A stretch of DNA of 64,000 nucleotides, from assembly GCF_000306115.2 (NCBI RefSeq), contig NZ_AKWX02000007.1:248001-312000 (forward strand), written 5' to 3'. The position numbers and the translations under genes are program-made. Source of the stretch: Leptospira wolffii serovar Khorat str. Khorat-H2 (GTDB lineage Bacteria > Spirochaetota > Leptospiria > Leptospirales > Leptospiraceae). Each line of letters starts with the position of its first letter. Within the stretch, counting starts at the first letter, position 1. Of this stretch, positions 9,539-19,750 are shown in pieces. The notes beneath the pieces are model-generated. The model was not told the origin of the DNA and searched no databases. It was given only the letters and a program-made list of their open reading frames with translations.

Positions 9539-9979
9539 TTAGATGAAGCCGGATTCGCTATATATGTAGTTTTTGAGATTCTTATTCTCTTCTTCTGTTT
9601 TCGCTATTTTTGCTTTTACGGCGTCCCCGATGGAAATAATTCCCACAAGTCGATTCCCGTCCAAAATCGGCATATGCCGGATTCTTTTTTTTAGCATAAT
9701 GGAAAGCACTTCATCGACTTGGTCGCTTGGTTGCATGGTGGTCAATTGCGTAGACATCAATTCGGAGAGGGTCTTATCGAAAACCGCCTCCCGGTCCGTA
9801 GATGCGAAATGCAATAGATCCCGTTCCGTAAAGATTCCGGCGAGTTTGCCTCCGTTCAGGACGATCACCGAGCCGATATCGTACTTGGTCATAAACCGAA
9901 TCGCTTCCCAAACCGTGGTATTCGGTTCCAGCGAAAGGATTTTTCGGTCTTTTTTCTCCAAGATATCTTTTACGAGCAT
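9539..9979 (-). CDS. tandem CBS-domain protein
   Basis: Two CBS motifs span almost the whole 146-residue protein (about residues 8-65 and 75-130), with the usual VWEAIRFMTKYDIGSVIVL and DEVLSIMLKKRIRHMPILD signatures and GIFTERDLL / GIISIGDAV strand ends. CBS pairs bind adenine nucleotides and act as energy sensors; stand-alone proteins like this usually regulate partners that cannot be seen here. The start at 9979 (MLVKDIL) is chosen because GAGGTG lies 4 bases before it, while the alternative GTG at 9985 overlaps that site. It is flanked on both sides by long non-coding stretches, so it is likely a single-gene transcript. Confidence 0.85.
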   Translation of the reverse strand: MLVKDILEKKDRKILSLEPNTTVWEAIRFMTKYDIGSVIVLNGGKLAGIFTERDLLHFASTDREAVFDKTLSELMSTQLTTMQPSDQVDEVLSIMLKKRIRHMPILDGNRLVGIISIGDAVKAKIAKTEEENKNLKNYIYSESGFI

Positions 9980-10323
9980 GGTCACCTCTAACTCTGGCCT
10001 GAAGTGTAGATCCGAGGGACTACCCGTTCAAGGATTTTTTAGAAAAAGGGTGGGGTGGATTCCCGAGCTTTTGGTCGGGAATTGGGGAAAACCGTGACGA
10101 AATACCTATAAATTTCGGGAATTTCCAAGGCAAAGCAAAGGTAAACATTGAGGTTTATCGTTCCGGAAAGGTCTTAAGTTCCTAGGGAAGAATTTCGATC
10201 AGGAAAATGAGTCAGAATGAACACTCTAATTAAAAAAGGATTTCCTAATTACTTCCTAAATGGGAGCATTACGGTAGTAGGAACCGTTTCTATCACCTAA
10301 GGTATTTCGACACGTAGAATCGT
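9980..10323. other. 344-base non-coding interval between divergent genes
   Basis: This stretch lies between the start of the CBS gene (minus) and the start of the receiver-kinase gene (plus), so it should hold both promoters. It contains a small inverted repeat CCCGAgcttttggTCGGG near 10061-10078 and an AT-rich part near 10220-10260. I see no open frame longer than ten codons with a ribosome site and no RNA gene. Confidence 0.5.
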
Positions 10324-11817
10324 ATGAGTTCCATTTCTTCCGAACAGCCTAATATCCTTATCGTGGAAGACGAGTGGCTGCTTTCTTTTAATCTTCAAAA
10401 AACCCTCCAAAATCTGGGTTATAAGATCGCCGGTGTTGCGGCCAACGGACTAGACGCTCAATCCTTGTTTAAGGAAACCAATCCGGATCTGATTCTTATG
10501 GATATTTCCATAGAAGGGGACATGGACGGAATCCAAACCGCCCAAAGTATCCAGAGAATCAGGGAAGTTCCGATTGTATTCATGACGGCGTATACGGACG
10601 ATTCCACTTTTATGAGGGCCATGGACGCCACTTCCACGTACGCTTATATTACAAAACCCTTTCAGAACCACCAACTTAAGTCCTCCATAGAGATCGCATT
10701 ACGCCAGCAGAAACGTCTAGGCACTTTGAAGGAAAGTGGAAAGGAATTTAAGAACGTTATCCAAAGCATTTCCGAGGGTGCGGTATCTTTGGACGGAGAG
10801 GGAAAGATCATCTTCCTGAATCATGCGGCGGAGGAATTGACCGGCTGGACTCTCGCCGAAGCGTTGGGTAAACCGGGAGATCTTATTCTTTCCTTTATCC
10901 AAACTCAAGTAGTATCCGAGCACCCGGACGATTTAGGTCATAATCTCAGATACATTCCCGCAGTTCTTGTCCGTAAGGACGAGAAAAAAGTCCGCGTAGG
11001 CTTTCGGGTCTCTCCCATACGAGACGAAGGAAATCATATCGTGGGCAGCATCGTAACATTCTCCGAATTGGATCTATTGTCCGTTTCAGAGAAGAGAATT
11101 TCCGAAATGGAGAAGGTGATCCAATCCGAGATGCGTTTGGAATCCATCCAGAAACTCGCCGCTGGGATTGCTCACGAAATTAATAATCCTCTCATGGGCG
11201 TGATCAATTACGGAAATATAATACGCAATAAGAAGGACCTAGAACCGGATATCCGAAACTATGCTCGGGTCATTATCGAGCAGGGAGAGAGAATTTCCGG
11301 AATCATCCGAAACCTTATCCTATTCTCCCGATCGGATAACGAGGAACCTAGCTGGGTTCGTATAGAAGAGCTCGTATTCGGGGTGGAAGGGATCATATCC
11401 GAACTTCTGAAGTCCAAGAACCTGAATGTGATCAAGAATATTCCTTCCGATTTCCCGGAAATCCTACTCAAGCAGAATCAGATCAAGGAAGTCATATACT
11501 ATTTATTGTACTTCTATGTGGACGGAATCGGAGGGGAGACCAAAGGAGGCACTATCCATTTCCAATCCAAGCTAGGCAAGGGAGAGGAGGGAGAAGGACC
11601 GTTTTTGGAAATCAGGCTATCGGGTTCCATGAACGGAGAATTGGATCCGGAAAACGCTTTTCAGCCTTTCGAAAGGATACAATCGGACGATACCCGGATC
11701 GGAATGGGGCTCTCCGTTTGCTATGGTATCATCCAGTCCAATCATGGAAAGTTAACTGTCCAAAAGTCCTCCTCCGGGACGGATTTTTGCGTGCGGCTCC
11801 CCGTCCAGACCAAGTAG
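10324..11817 (+). CDS. receiver-PAS-histidine kinase-like protein with degenerate ATP site
   Basis: Three regions are visible in 497 residues. Residues about 10-125 are a response-regulator receiver (NILIVEDEW acidic pair, phospho-Asp in LILMDISI, Thr in FMTAYT, Lys in YITKPF). Residues about 140-250 are a PAS domain (AAEELTGWTLAEALGKP). Residues about 270-495 are a kinase core with the H-box AAGIAHEINNPLMG. In the catalytic domain the N-box positions usually occupied by two Asn are Tyr and Phe (KEVIYYLLYFYVDG) and the DxGxG of the G1 box is missing (RLSGSMNG), though the later RIGMGLSVCYGI is kept. The protein may act as a phosphatase, phosphorelay or sensor rather than as an active kinase. 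Confidence 0.85.
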   Translation: MSSISSEQPNILIVEDEWLLSFNLQKTLQNLGYKIAGVAANGLDAQSLFKETNPDLILMDISIEGDMDGIQTAQSIQRIREVPIVFMTAYTDDSTFMRAMDATSTYAYITKPFQNHQLKSSIEIALRQQKRLGTLKESGKEFKNVIQSISEGAVSLDGEGKIIFLNHAAEELTGWTLAEALGKPGDLILSFIQTQVVSEHPDDLGHNLRYIPAVLVRKDEKKVRVGFRVSPIRDEGNHIVGSIVTFSELDLLSVSEKRISEMEKVIQSEMRLESIQKLAAGIAHEINNPLMGVINYGNIIRNKKDLEPDIRNYARVIIEQGERISGIIRNLILFSRSDNEEPSWVRIEELVFGVEGIISELLKSKNLNVIKNIPSDFPEILLKQNQIKEVIYYLLYFYVDGIGGETKGGTIHFQSKLGKGEEGEGPFLEIRLSGSMNGELDPENAFQPFERIQSDDTRIGMGLSVCYGIIQSNHGKLTVQKSSSGTDFCVRLPVQTK

Positions 11818-11923
11818 TACATCCGTTCTACTCGAATCGGTTTTTAGCCCGAAAATCGATGGAAATTTTGGGCTTTTCCGCAAAACTAGTCACCAGATTG
11901 AAAACCAATAAGGTACAATAGGA

Positions 11924-12978
<1,055 letters not shown>

Positions 12979-12979
<1 letters not shown>

Positions 12980-13001
12980 TTCGAACCGATTTCGAATTTT
13001 T
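12979..13001 (+). terminator. short hairpin at the stop codon of the aldolase gene
   Basis: ATTCGAA (12979-12985) pairs with TTCGAAT (12991-12997) around a 5-base loop and is followed by TTTTG. The stem is AT-rich and weak, and it begins inside the stop codon. It could be a partial terminator before the much stronger one at 13045. Confidence 0.5.
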
Positions 13002-13044
13002 GAAAATCAAATTCTCCGAACAAAACAAATACGGAGGATCCGAG

Positions 13045-13091
13045 GGGAGAGTGATCGAAGAAAACGATTCGGTCGCTTTCCCTTTTTTTTT
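13045..13091 (+). terminator. strong intrinsic terminator before cysK
   Basis: A 15-position stem (13045-13059 with 13068-13082), fully paired if G-U pairs are allowed, has an 8-base loop and is followed by nine T residues (13083-13091). It lies 65 bases after the aldolase stop and 46 bases before the cysK ATG. It either ends the aldolase transcript or acts as an attenuator in a cysK leader; the second reading would require a promoter between 13001 and 13045. Confidence 0.85.
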
Positions 13092-13137
13092 GTGGTAAAA
13101 CGAGGGGAATGTATCAAGAATCTTTAAAGGAATAAGT

Positions 13138-14118
13138 ATGAATATCAAGAAAGGCTTCGTGGGCACCATCGGAAACACTCCTCTCATACGTTTGAATCAT
13201 TATTCGGACCAAACAGGTTGCGAGATTTTGGGTAAGGCGGAATTTCTGAATCCGGGCGGTTCGGTAAAGGATAGAGCCGCATTATTCATTATAGAAGAGG
13301 CGGAGAAGAAGGGACTCCTCAGGCCGGGCGGAACTGTCGTGGAAGGAACCGCGGGAAATACCGGAATCGGTTTAACGCATATTTGTAATGCGAAGGGTTA
13401 TAAATGTCTGATCGTGATTCCGGATACCCAGTCCAAGGAAAAGATCGACCTACTTAAGACCTTGGGTGCCGAGGTCCGGACGGTGCCTGCGGTTCCCTAT
13501 AAGGATCCGGGCAATTACGTAAAGGTCTCCGCAAGAATAGCCGAGGAAACTCCCAATTCCATTTGGGCGAACCAATTCGATAATGTGGCCAACCGATTGG
13601 CTCATTTCCATACCACAGGTCCGGAGATCTGGAGCCAGACGGACGGAAAAGTGGACGCTTGGTTGGCGTCTTTGGGGACCGGGGGAACTTTCGCAGGTAC
13701 CGCCTTATTCTTAAAAGAAAAGAATCCCAAGATCAAAACGGTCGCCGCGGAACCCTACGGCTCTGCGATTTATAATTTCGTAAAGAAGGGGGAACTCAGT
13801 TCCGAAGGTAACTCCTTCACGGAAGGAATCGGTAACGGTAGAATCACGGAGAATATGAAAGACGCTCCTTTCGATGATGCGATTCGGATTTCCGACGAGG
13901 AATGTCTGGAGACCATTTATACTTTGCTTCGAAAAGACGGTTTGTTTTTAGGGGGATCCACCGGGATCAATGTGGCGGCAACGGTCAAATTGGCCAAGAA
14001 ACTAGGACCGGGGCACACTCTAGTGACCGTACTTTGCGATAGCGGTGCGAGATACCAGTCCCGTCTTTACGACAAGGACTGGCTGGCTTCGAAAGGTTTT
14101 TCGATTCCGGAAGTTTAG
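13138..14118 (+). CDS. cysK: cysteine synthase A (O-acetylserine sulfhydrylase)
   Basis: CysK makes cysteine from O-acetylserine and sulfide with PLP. The 326 residues carry IGNTPLIRL, the PLP lysine in LNPGGSVKDRAA, the substrate loop EGTAGNTGIGL, and the phosphate cup GTGGTFAGT. The C-terminal CDSGARYQSRLYDKDWLASKG matches the CysK rather than the CysM or cystathionine-synthase branch (given here as CDSGARYQSRLYD and KDWLASKG). AAAGGA lies 7 bases before the ATG. A strong terminator stands 46 bases upstream. The last 4 bases overlap the next, convergent gene. Confidence 0.94.
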   Translation: MNIKKGFVGTIGNTPLIRLNHYSDQTGCEILGKAEFLNPGGSVKDRAALFIIEEAEKKGLLRPGGTVVEGTAGNTGIGLTHICNAKGYKCLIVIPDTQSKEKIDLLKTLGAEVRTVPAVPYKDPGNYVKVSARIAEETPNSIWANQFDNVANRLAHFHTTGPEIWSQTDGKVDAWLASLGTGGTFAGTALFLKEKNPKIKTVAAEPYGSAIYNFVKKGELSSEGNSFTEGIGNGRITENMKDAPFDDAIRISDEECLETIYTLLRKDGLFLGGSTGINVAATVKLAKKLGPGHTLVTVLCDSGARYQSRLYDKDWLASKGFSIPEV

Positions 14119-15113
14119 AAAGTACTCACGTATCTTAGGTCGGTGCGGTATTCCCAAAGAGAACCGCCGCCTCCGGCCGCAAGAGGACCGTAAGTGCTTT
14201 TGAAATTCAATCCGGGCGATACAGATTCTCCGGAGGGGGTCTGGATGATGTTTTGGACCGCCCAGGTCTTACCTAAAAAATAACTTTGGGCCAATTGGGC
14301 GATATAAAGTCCGATCGCCAGACCCAAACCGTTTTGGCTATAAGAATGGTACTGATGTTCCCGATTCTTGGCGGTATTCATTTCGCTGATACTATCCGCC
14401 TGCATTTTACTTACTAACAGGGAAGCGCCCGGAACTCCGGAGGATAGGATTTGCTGGTGTATATTCGGTTCTTCGAATAGAATCTTGGATAATTTGTTCT
14501 CGGCTTTATTTCCTTGAACGGTAGAGGCCTGGCTACCTCCGATCGCGACGATTACGGAGAGACCTATCAATACCTGGTAGGTAGTCGCATAATTTTCGTG
14601 CCTCATAGTAGAAAGGCCCCAACCAGGCAGAATGGCCGATTTCCAAACCGGTTCCCAAGGATTTCGTTTTGCGGAGATGTATTCTTCCCATCCACCGTCT
14701 CTCTCATCGATGTATTTTTCGATCAAAGCGAGTCTCTTTTGGACGACCTTGTAACTATTCTCCTTGATCATTTGTTCCAGCATCAAGGTGTCTAGTTGTT
14801 CCTCTTTCTCCGTCTTCTTGCCTTCTTTGTTCAGTTTCTTTTTCTCAGCTTCGAAGATCTTTCCTAACTCCGCTTCGTCCTTGATATCTTTGAAGATAAT
14901 CTTAAGGATCTGGGATTTTGGAACGGTTTGTCTCTTGTTTTCCCTTAAGAGCACTACGGAATCCGTAGATTGATCGATCACGGTTCCGTAAACTTTTTCG
15001 CCGCTTTTGAAAAGTACGGTCTCGGCTCCGAGAGATGCGAAGGAGAGAAGGAAGATTAAAAGTCCGATTAGGCGAGATGCCTTATGGTTAGGGAAGGAGA
15101 ACGATATTTTCAT
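14115..15113 (-). CDS. exported protein with N-terminal beta domain and C-terminal hydrophobic part
   Basis: Start at 15113 (MKISFSFPNHKA) is preferred because AGGAAACC precedes it; the longer open frame to 15155 adds a basic stretch in front of the signal peptide. Residues 14-32 are a signal peptide ending near SLGAE. Then comes an SH3-like stretch (VLFKSGEKVYGTVIDQSTDSVVL, shown in part), a Lys/Glu-rich helical linker, and after residue 155 a segment SAILPGWGLSTMRHENYA followed by hydrophobic stretches, which resembles DUF5683-type membrane proteins of Leptospira and Bacteroidetes. Role unknown; an envelope location is likely. Confidence 0.7.
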   Translation of the reverse strand: MKISFSFPNHKASRLIGLLIFLLSFASLGAETVLFKSGEKVYGTVIDQSTDSVVLLRENKRQTVPKSQILKIIFKDIKDEAELGKIFEAEKKKLNKEGKKTEKEEQLDTLMLEQMIKENSYKVVQKRLALIEKYIDERDGGWEEYISAKRNPWEPVWKSAILPGWGLSTMRHENYATTYQVLIGLSVIVAIGGSQASTVQGNKAENKLSKILFEEPNIHQQILSSGVPGASLLVSKMQADSISEMNTAKNREHQYHSYSQNGLGLAIGLYIAQLAQSYFLGKTWAVQNIIQTPSGESVSPGLNFKSTYGPLAAGGGGSLWEYRTDLRYVSTF

Positions 15114-15257
15114 CTGGTTTCCTGTTTTTCTTTTACGGTTGATTCCCTTTTTCACCTTCCGAAGGCGGGCGAGTCAACGCAAAAAACGGGCTTAGGTTTT
15201 TAGATCCATAAGATTTTTCCTTGCGCTTTACGTTTTCAAAACGGATAGAATAGGGAT

Positions 15258-15539
15258 ATGACGAGAGTCGGTGCTTTTTCCTTCGGTTTGCTCCTCGCCT
15301 TTTGGATTTCCGCAGGAGAAACTTTCAGTCAGGACCAGGCTCCCAAAAAGGAACCCGGTTCTCCCTCCGTTCAGAGTCCTAAGAAAAAATCCGAACCCGC
15401 CAAAGGATGCTGCCGTATCAAATACGAAGGCGGAGGTTTCGACTATTTTCCATCCACCGAGGAAGAATGCGTTTCCAAACCCAATTTCGATAGTTTCCAA
15501 AGAGACTCCGCTCTTTGCTTCCAATCTCTCTGGGATTGA
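15258..15539 (+). CDS. small exported cysteine-containing protein
   Basis: The 93-residue product starts with a signal peptide (GAFSFGLLLAFWISAGETFS, cleaved near residue 24), then a Pro/Lys/Ser-rich linker and a compact C-terminal domain with four Cys (KGCCRIKYEGGGF, EECVSK, ALCFQSLWD). The four Cys suggest disulfide bonds after export. I do not recognise the family. A longer overlapping frame exists in another register but has no signal peptide and no start site as good. Confidence 0.6.
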   Translation: MTRVGAFSFGLLLAFWISAGETFSQDQAPKKEPGSPSVQSPKKKSEPAKGCCRIKYEGGGFDYFPSTEEECVSKPNFDSFQRDSALCFQSLWD

Positions 15540-15633
15540 GTTTTTTTTAAACAGTGTATCCATCTCGGAAATACACAAATGTATATTTACCGGATCGCAG
15601 CAGTCCACACGATTCCGCCGACTTCCGCTTTGG

Positions 15634-16656
15634 TCACTTCTTCTCTAAATCCTCGTCGTTTTCGAAATCTTCCGCTTCCTTTTCCTTCTTCTTTTCCGAT
15701 TCCGACTTCCATTCGGGAATCTCTATCGAGATGGAAGTAGTGACCGCATAATCGTAAAGTCGGATCTCGTGATCTCTGGTCAAAGGCATTCTGCCGGAAA
15801 CGGTTAAGAAAGTTCCCTTAGTCAGTCCCCAGTTGAATCCTGTGCTCACTTCTTTGAAAGCTTTCGGAAATTTCTTTTGGGTCTCGGCATCTTCTTCCAA
15901 GAGGCTTCCTCCTCCGATCACGTTCACATAAGGAGTTCTGTAGAGGAATCCTCCGAAAAGACTGAAGTCCTTATTTAGAAAGTAGGTAGCATATGCGAAC
16001 CATTGGGATATCTTTTGGATCTTCATGTGTTCTTCGCTGCCGGTAGTGGAGGAAGGACTTTGGGCCCAGTAAGGAAGTCCACTCTGCGTATTCTCGGTCG
16101 CGTAGTCCCTGGATAAGGGGAAAATTCCGGATCCTCTTACGACAAAAAGCCATTTTCCTAATGTAGTCCCTAAGGTTATATTCGCGATGCCTGAATAATA
16201 ATCTCCGCCTGCGAAGCGATCGGTATCCGCCCCGGAAGGGAATCCGAGTCTGCCCTCCAGAACGAAGAAGAATGGCCAGTCCTTATCTACGAGCGGACTC
16301 CATTTGGCTCCCAAATAAGCTTTTCCGTATCTGGCTGCGTCCGCTCTATCCTTCTGTTCGTAATAAATCCATGGAATACTGAAGTTCATCGCGAATTTTC
16401 CGCCTGCGAAGTTTGTCTCAGCAAATAGGGTGCTTGTATGCAGATTAGAATTATCTATGGTTCCTTTTTGGTAATCCTGGGTGAATAGAATATAATCGGA
16501 AGGTTTCTCCCTCTTGCCCGTAAACGGATCTATGAAGCGGGTGGAGGAGGCCATACTCTGTCCTTCCCCCGCGTGGTGGCTCCATAGAATCGTAGGAAGT
16601 AAGAATATTATGAAAAGTAAATATTTCGATCGAAACTTGAAGGTTTTTATAGACAT
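15634..16656 (-). CDS. outer-membrane beta-barrel-like protein of the copper locus
   Basis: After a signal peptide (KYLLFIIFLLPTILWSHHAG, cleaved near the His-His) the 340-residue chain is made of alternating aromatic/polar strands typical of an outer-membrane barrel: GKAYLGAKWSPLVDKDWPFFF, YYSGIANITLGTT, WFAYATYFLNKDFSLFGGF and so on. The tail (about 25 residues) is very charged. It starts just inside the end of the upstream lipoprotein gene (10-base overlap) and is the last gene of the mbnP-mbnH-lipoprotein-OMP run, so it may form a channel for the substrate of that system. That is inferred only from position. Confidence 0.7.
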   Translation of the reverse strand: MSIKTFKFRSKYLLFIIFLLPTILWSHHAGEGQSMASSTRFIDPFTGKREKPSDYILFTQDYQKGTIDNSNLHTSTLFAETNFAGGKFAMNFSIPWIYYEQKDRADAARYGKAYLGAKWSPLVDKDWPFFFVLEGRLGFPSGADTDRFAGGDYYSGIANITLGTTLGKWLFVVRGSGIFPLSRDYATENTQSGLPYWAQSPSSTTGSEEHMKIQKISQWFAYATYFLNKDFSLFGGFLYRTPYVNVIGGGSLLEEDAETQKKFPKAFKEVSTGFNWGLTKGTFLTVSGRMPLTRDHEIRLYDYAVTTSISIEIPEWKSESEKKKEKEAEDFENDEDLEKK

Positions 16657-17546
16657 GAATAAAATACCAATACGTGGCCCGGTTCGTCCAGGTTGGAAAG
16701 AACTTCCGAATAAAGAGTAGAGTTCTGGAAATTATTGATCGTTATCTCCGAACCGGAAAGGGAGAATATCGCATCCAGAAGCGAGAAGGAGGATCCGGGA
16801 CGAATGGAGAGTAATCCGTCCGTTCTAAACCCGATCGAGAATGGGGTCGATTTGGTATACGGAATCGCAAGCTCGCAAGAGGGCTCGACTTCGATTTCCG
16901 CTTCCCTCAATTCCAGATGCAGGGTCTTAGTCGACGAGTCTGACTGTCTTTGGACCGTGAATGTGAGAAGGATCTCGGAATATTCTCCGAAAATATGCGC
17001 TAAGGTTCCGTAAGGAACGGGTGGAAAGGGACTCAAGGATTGACTACGAACCGGGCCGGCGGGCGTGACCAAATCCGAAGCGCTTATATCTCCCGGGTCG
17101 AAACTTCCTTCGATTCCGTATCGAACCGCATAAGATCCGGTTCCGACGGGAGTGGAACCCCCGTCTCCGGAATGGAATGCAGTATATTCTCCGGAAGATA
17201 GGGTTGCGACCGTACTTGAGGTTCCGAAAGGTAAAAGAGAATCCGGAGGACTGAATAGTAAGGATAGACTTTTCAAGGTCACGGAATTTGCCGTTAGTTG
17301 CACATTGTAAGAGGTGCTTGCGCCGCTAACCGTGAAGTCTCCCAGATTCGCATCGGCTTGGTCGTCAGAATAATAGATCCAAGGAGAGATGAATGTCCTT
17401 CTTTCGTCGGAGATTTTATACAACGCCTGCCATTCGGCCGCGCGGTCGTTTGTGGAGTTTCCTATGGATCCGAACGTGCAATTGGCTAGGATGAGAAATC
17501 CTAGCGCAAGCACCGAATCGAATTTAACGTGTTTTAAGTATTGCAT
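16647..17546 (-). CDS. putative lipoprotein between mbnH and the barrel gene
   Basis: The start at 17546 (MQYLKHVKF) gives a lipoprotein signal with a lipobox ending LANC at about residue 23; the open frame runs further upstream but would put 16 residues before the signal. The mature 275 residues are rich in Ser/Thr/Gly and beta structure, with no domain I know. A Cys pair near the C-terminal third (PSCELAIPY, VFYSCL) may form a disulfide. It lies 13 bases after mbnH and overlaps the barrel gene, so it belongs to the copper locus. It may hold the periplasmic or surface partner of MbnP. Confidence 0.65.
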   Translation of the reverse strand: MQYLKHVKFDSVLALGFLILANCTFGSIGNSTNDRAAEWQALYKISDERRTFISPWIYYSDDQADANLGDFTVSGASTSYNVQLTANSVTLKSLSLLFSPPDSLLPFGTSSTVATLSSGEYTAFHSGDGGSTPVGTGSYAVRYGIEGSFDPGDISASDLVTPAGPVRSQSLSPFPPVPYGTLAHIFGEYSEILLTFTVQRQSDSSTKTLHLELREAEIEVEPSCELAIPYTKSTPFSIGFRTDGLLSIRPGSSFSLLDAIFSLSGSEITINNFQNSTLYSEVLSNLDEPGHVLVFYSCL

Positions 17547-17559
17547 TCGTATAATATTC

Positions 17560-18708
17560 CTAAAATGGGCTTCGGAATTTCGGGTCCGTGACAAAATCCT
17601 GGTCCGTAAGACTTTTAAGAAACTCCACCAAGTCCGCCTTTTCCGATTCCGTAAGAGAAAAAGAACGGATCAAAGAGTCCTTGTTCGGATTCGTGATTCC
17701 ATTTCCCGATCCTCCCGCTGCGTAATGGTTGATTACCGATAGTAGATCGGGTAGGGAGCCGTCGTGCATATAAGGAGCTGTCAATTCCACATTCCTGAGA
17801 GAAGGAGCTCTGAATTTACCTCGATCGGTTTCCTGATACGTGAATTCGTACAGGCCTCCGTTTGGGCTTACGAAATGGGAGGAATCCAACCCGTTATTGT
17901 GAAATGTAATCTCCTCGAAAACTGTCCCGGTATGCAATACCGTATCGGTGAAATTGAATCCCGCATGGCAGTGGAAACATTCCGCTCTTTCTCCGAAGAA
18001 TAGATTCTTGCCTCTTATGGCCGAGGCGCTCAATGCGGAACTGTCTCCCGCCTGAAACCGATCGTAAGCGGAATTTCCGGAGATCAGAGTTCGCTCGAAG
18101 GAGGATATAGCTTTCGTAATATTCCGTATAGTGAATGGATCCGATTCTCTCGGAAAGGCTTCCCGGAACATAGGCGGATAAATCGAATCCGACTTCAATC
18201 TTTGGACGATCAAATCCTCGTTATCCTTCATTCCCAACTCGACCGGATTATCTCCGAATATGGGGACTAAGGCCTGGTCTTCCAGATTCTTTAAAACAGG
18301 GTTCACCCAGGTCTGCCTTACGTTATATACTACATTCGAAAGATGCTGCGCGTTCCTGGGATGATTCTGGCCGGTTGATCCGATCGAAACTGCTAGTCCG
18401 TCCGTAAACGCTTTATCCGGATGATGACAACTTCCGCAGGATTGGGTTTGGTTTTCGGATAGTTTCGTATCGAAGAATAGGAATCTACCCAACCGAACCT
18501 TCTCCACGGTCATCGCGTTATCCGACGGAATTTTCGGACTAGGAAACCCTGCGGGAAGATCGAAGACATACGGGGTCCCCTCCGAAATCGTAGGACTTAC
18601 GAATAGAAGTGCGAGTTCCGAATTCGAACTTCCCTTTTTGGCCAGCCCCAATTCTTCGCATCCTATCAGAGGGACGAATAATAGTATTAGATAAATATAA
18701 ACTTTCAT
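17560..18708 (-). CDS. mbnH: di-haem cytochrome c peroxidase family protein, MbnH-like
   Basis: The protein has two c-type haem motifs, CGSCH at residues 91-95 and CFHCH at 244-248. The pattern MTVEKVRLGRFLFFDTKLS, AFTDGLAVSIGSTGQNHPRN, WVNPVLKNLEDQALVP and PYMHDG is that of MbnH, the MauG relative which in methanotrophs oxidises a Trp of MbnP to kynurenine and so creates its copper site. The start at 18708 gives a lipoprotein signal (VPLIGC, Cys 17), preferred to the long open frame back to 18843, which overlaps mbnP. It stands 43 bases after the mbnP stop on the same strand, as expected of partners. Confidence 0.88.
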   Translation of the reverse strand: MKVYIYLILLFVPLIGCEELGLAKKGSSNSELALLFVSPTISEGTPYVFDLPAGFPSPKIPSDNAMTVEKVRLGRFLFFDTKLSENQTQSCGSCHHPDKAFTDGLAVSIGSTGQNHPRNAQHLSNVVYNVRQTWVNPVLKNLEDQALVPIFGDNPVELGMKDNEDLIVQRLKSDSIYPPMFREAFPRESDPFTIRNITKAISSFERTLISGNSAYDRFQAGDSSALSASAIRGKNLFFGERAECFHCHAGFNFTDTVLHTGTVFEEITFHNNGLDSSHFVSPNGGLYEFTYQETDRGKFRAPSLRNVELTAPYMHDGSLPDLLSVINHYAAGGSGNGITNPNKDSLIRSFSLTESEKADLVEFLKSLTDQDFVTDPKFRSPF

Positions 18709-18751
18709 AATTGAATACCGTCCCGACTCCTTGCGGAATCGGGACCGAAAA

Positions 18752-19726
18752 TTATTTGGAAACCACGTTGAATACGGTCTGCTCTGCTGTGCCGGCGTTT
18801 CCGGTACCGTAATCCAATCCGAAATTCGGAAATACGTCCGCACAGGCGGCGTCCATGGCCCCCATCGAATGGCAGGTCTTATTTCCCGAGGAAATGCTCC
18901 AGCCGGCCCAAGTCGTAGGAGATCCTACAGGAGAGGCGGCTACGGCTTTCTTAAGATCGAACTGGATATTCTGAGTGTAAGGATTGAATCCTCCGCTGGG
19001 ACTCAGGCTGATTCTGGCGCGATTCGCATTGGTGCAGGAATAATTTCCGGGAGTAGGTTCCGTGCAGCCGGTGGATCCTATATGCAATTGAGCGTAATTG
19101 CCCGTAGTGGCCGCATCCATGGATACGAACTCTCCCACGAAGAATCGGTAACCGGAAAGCCAGCTCCAAGCCATTCCGGAAATATTCAGGGGACTAGGCG
19201 CAATCGAAGAGTTTCCATGGTTTAAGCTTTCCGGTATTCCCAATGTAAACCGAACCGTCTTGTAGCTCTTATTCTCCAATACGGTCTTTACGATTTTATT
19301 CGTGGCAGTGGTGCCGGTGCAGCTTCCCGTTTTATTCTCGAAGTCCAAGAGAGTGATTCCGGAATATTGCCATACTCCGTCGTCCGGAACGTTTGCAGTG
19401 ATGATATTATCATCCTCGTCCACCAGTTCGAATTCGGAGACGTAGAATCTCAGGTCTCGCAGCCCGATCGGCATGACTCCTGCAACGTGCATAATGGTCA
19501 CAGTCGAGCTGGTTTGTGCTTCTCCATGTCCCGTAATTTCACCACCGCAAACAGCAAGGCTACTTCCCACCACAGCCTGGAAAGTGATTCCTGCGGGTTC
19601 CTGAGAAACCGGGGAGGCCGTCGCAAGTGCCAGAAGGCCTAAATTCGAGGGTTCCGAACCGCCGTCGCAATTCCAGAACGAAAGCGTAATGAACGCTATT
19701 ATAGCGTACTTATATAATAATTTCAT
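18752..19726 (-). CDS. mbnP: MbnP-family copper-binding protein
   Basis: The 324-residue product shows the MbnP pattern: GLRDLRFYVSEFELVDEDDN (residues 89-108), DGVWQYSGITLLDFENKTG, a Cys-X-GT-ATN segment, GIPESLNH, MAWSWLSGYRFF, HIGSTGCT, and the C-terminal CHSMGAMDAACADVFPNFGL. In methanotrophs this protein binds copper through a kynurenine made from Trp by MbnH; candidate Trp residues here are W119, W187 and W189. A relaxed lipobox (FWNC, Cys 20) follows a hydrophobic signal. GGAG lies 6 bases before the ATG at 19726, which decides the start over an ATG at 19741. No methanobactin peptide or export genes are in the window. Confidence 0.88.
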   Translation of the reverse strand: MKLLYKYAIIAFITLSFWNCDGGSEPSNLGLLALATASPVSQEPAGITFQAVVGSSLAVCGGEITGHGEAQTSSTVTIMHVAGVMPIGLRDLRFYVSEFELVDEDDNIITANVPDDGVWQYSGITLLDFENKTGSCTGTTATNKIVKTVLENKSYKTVRFTLGIPESLNHGNSSIAPSPLNISGMAWSWLSGYRFFVGEFVSMDAATTGNYAQLHIGSTGCTEPTPGNYSCTNANRARISLSPSGGFNPYTQNIQFDLKKAVAASPVGSPTTWAGWSISSGNKTCHSMGAMDAACADVFPNFGLDYGTGNAGTAEQTVFNVVSK

Positions 19727-19750
19727 GATATTCTCCTGCATTACAAATGA

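Noticed and set aside
15271..15751. Plus-strand frames overlapping the small exported Cys protein and the barrel gene
   Set aside because: They are Ser/Phe/Pro-rich shadows; the signal-peptide frame at 15258 and the minus-strand barrel explain the region better.
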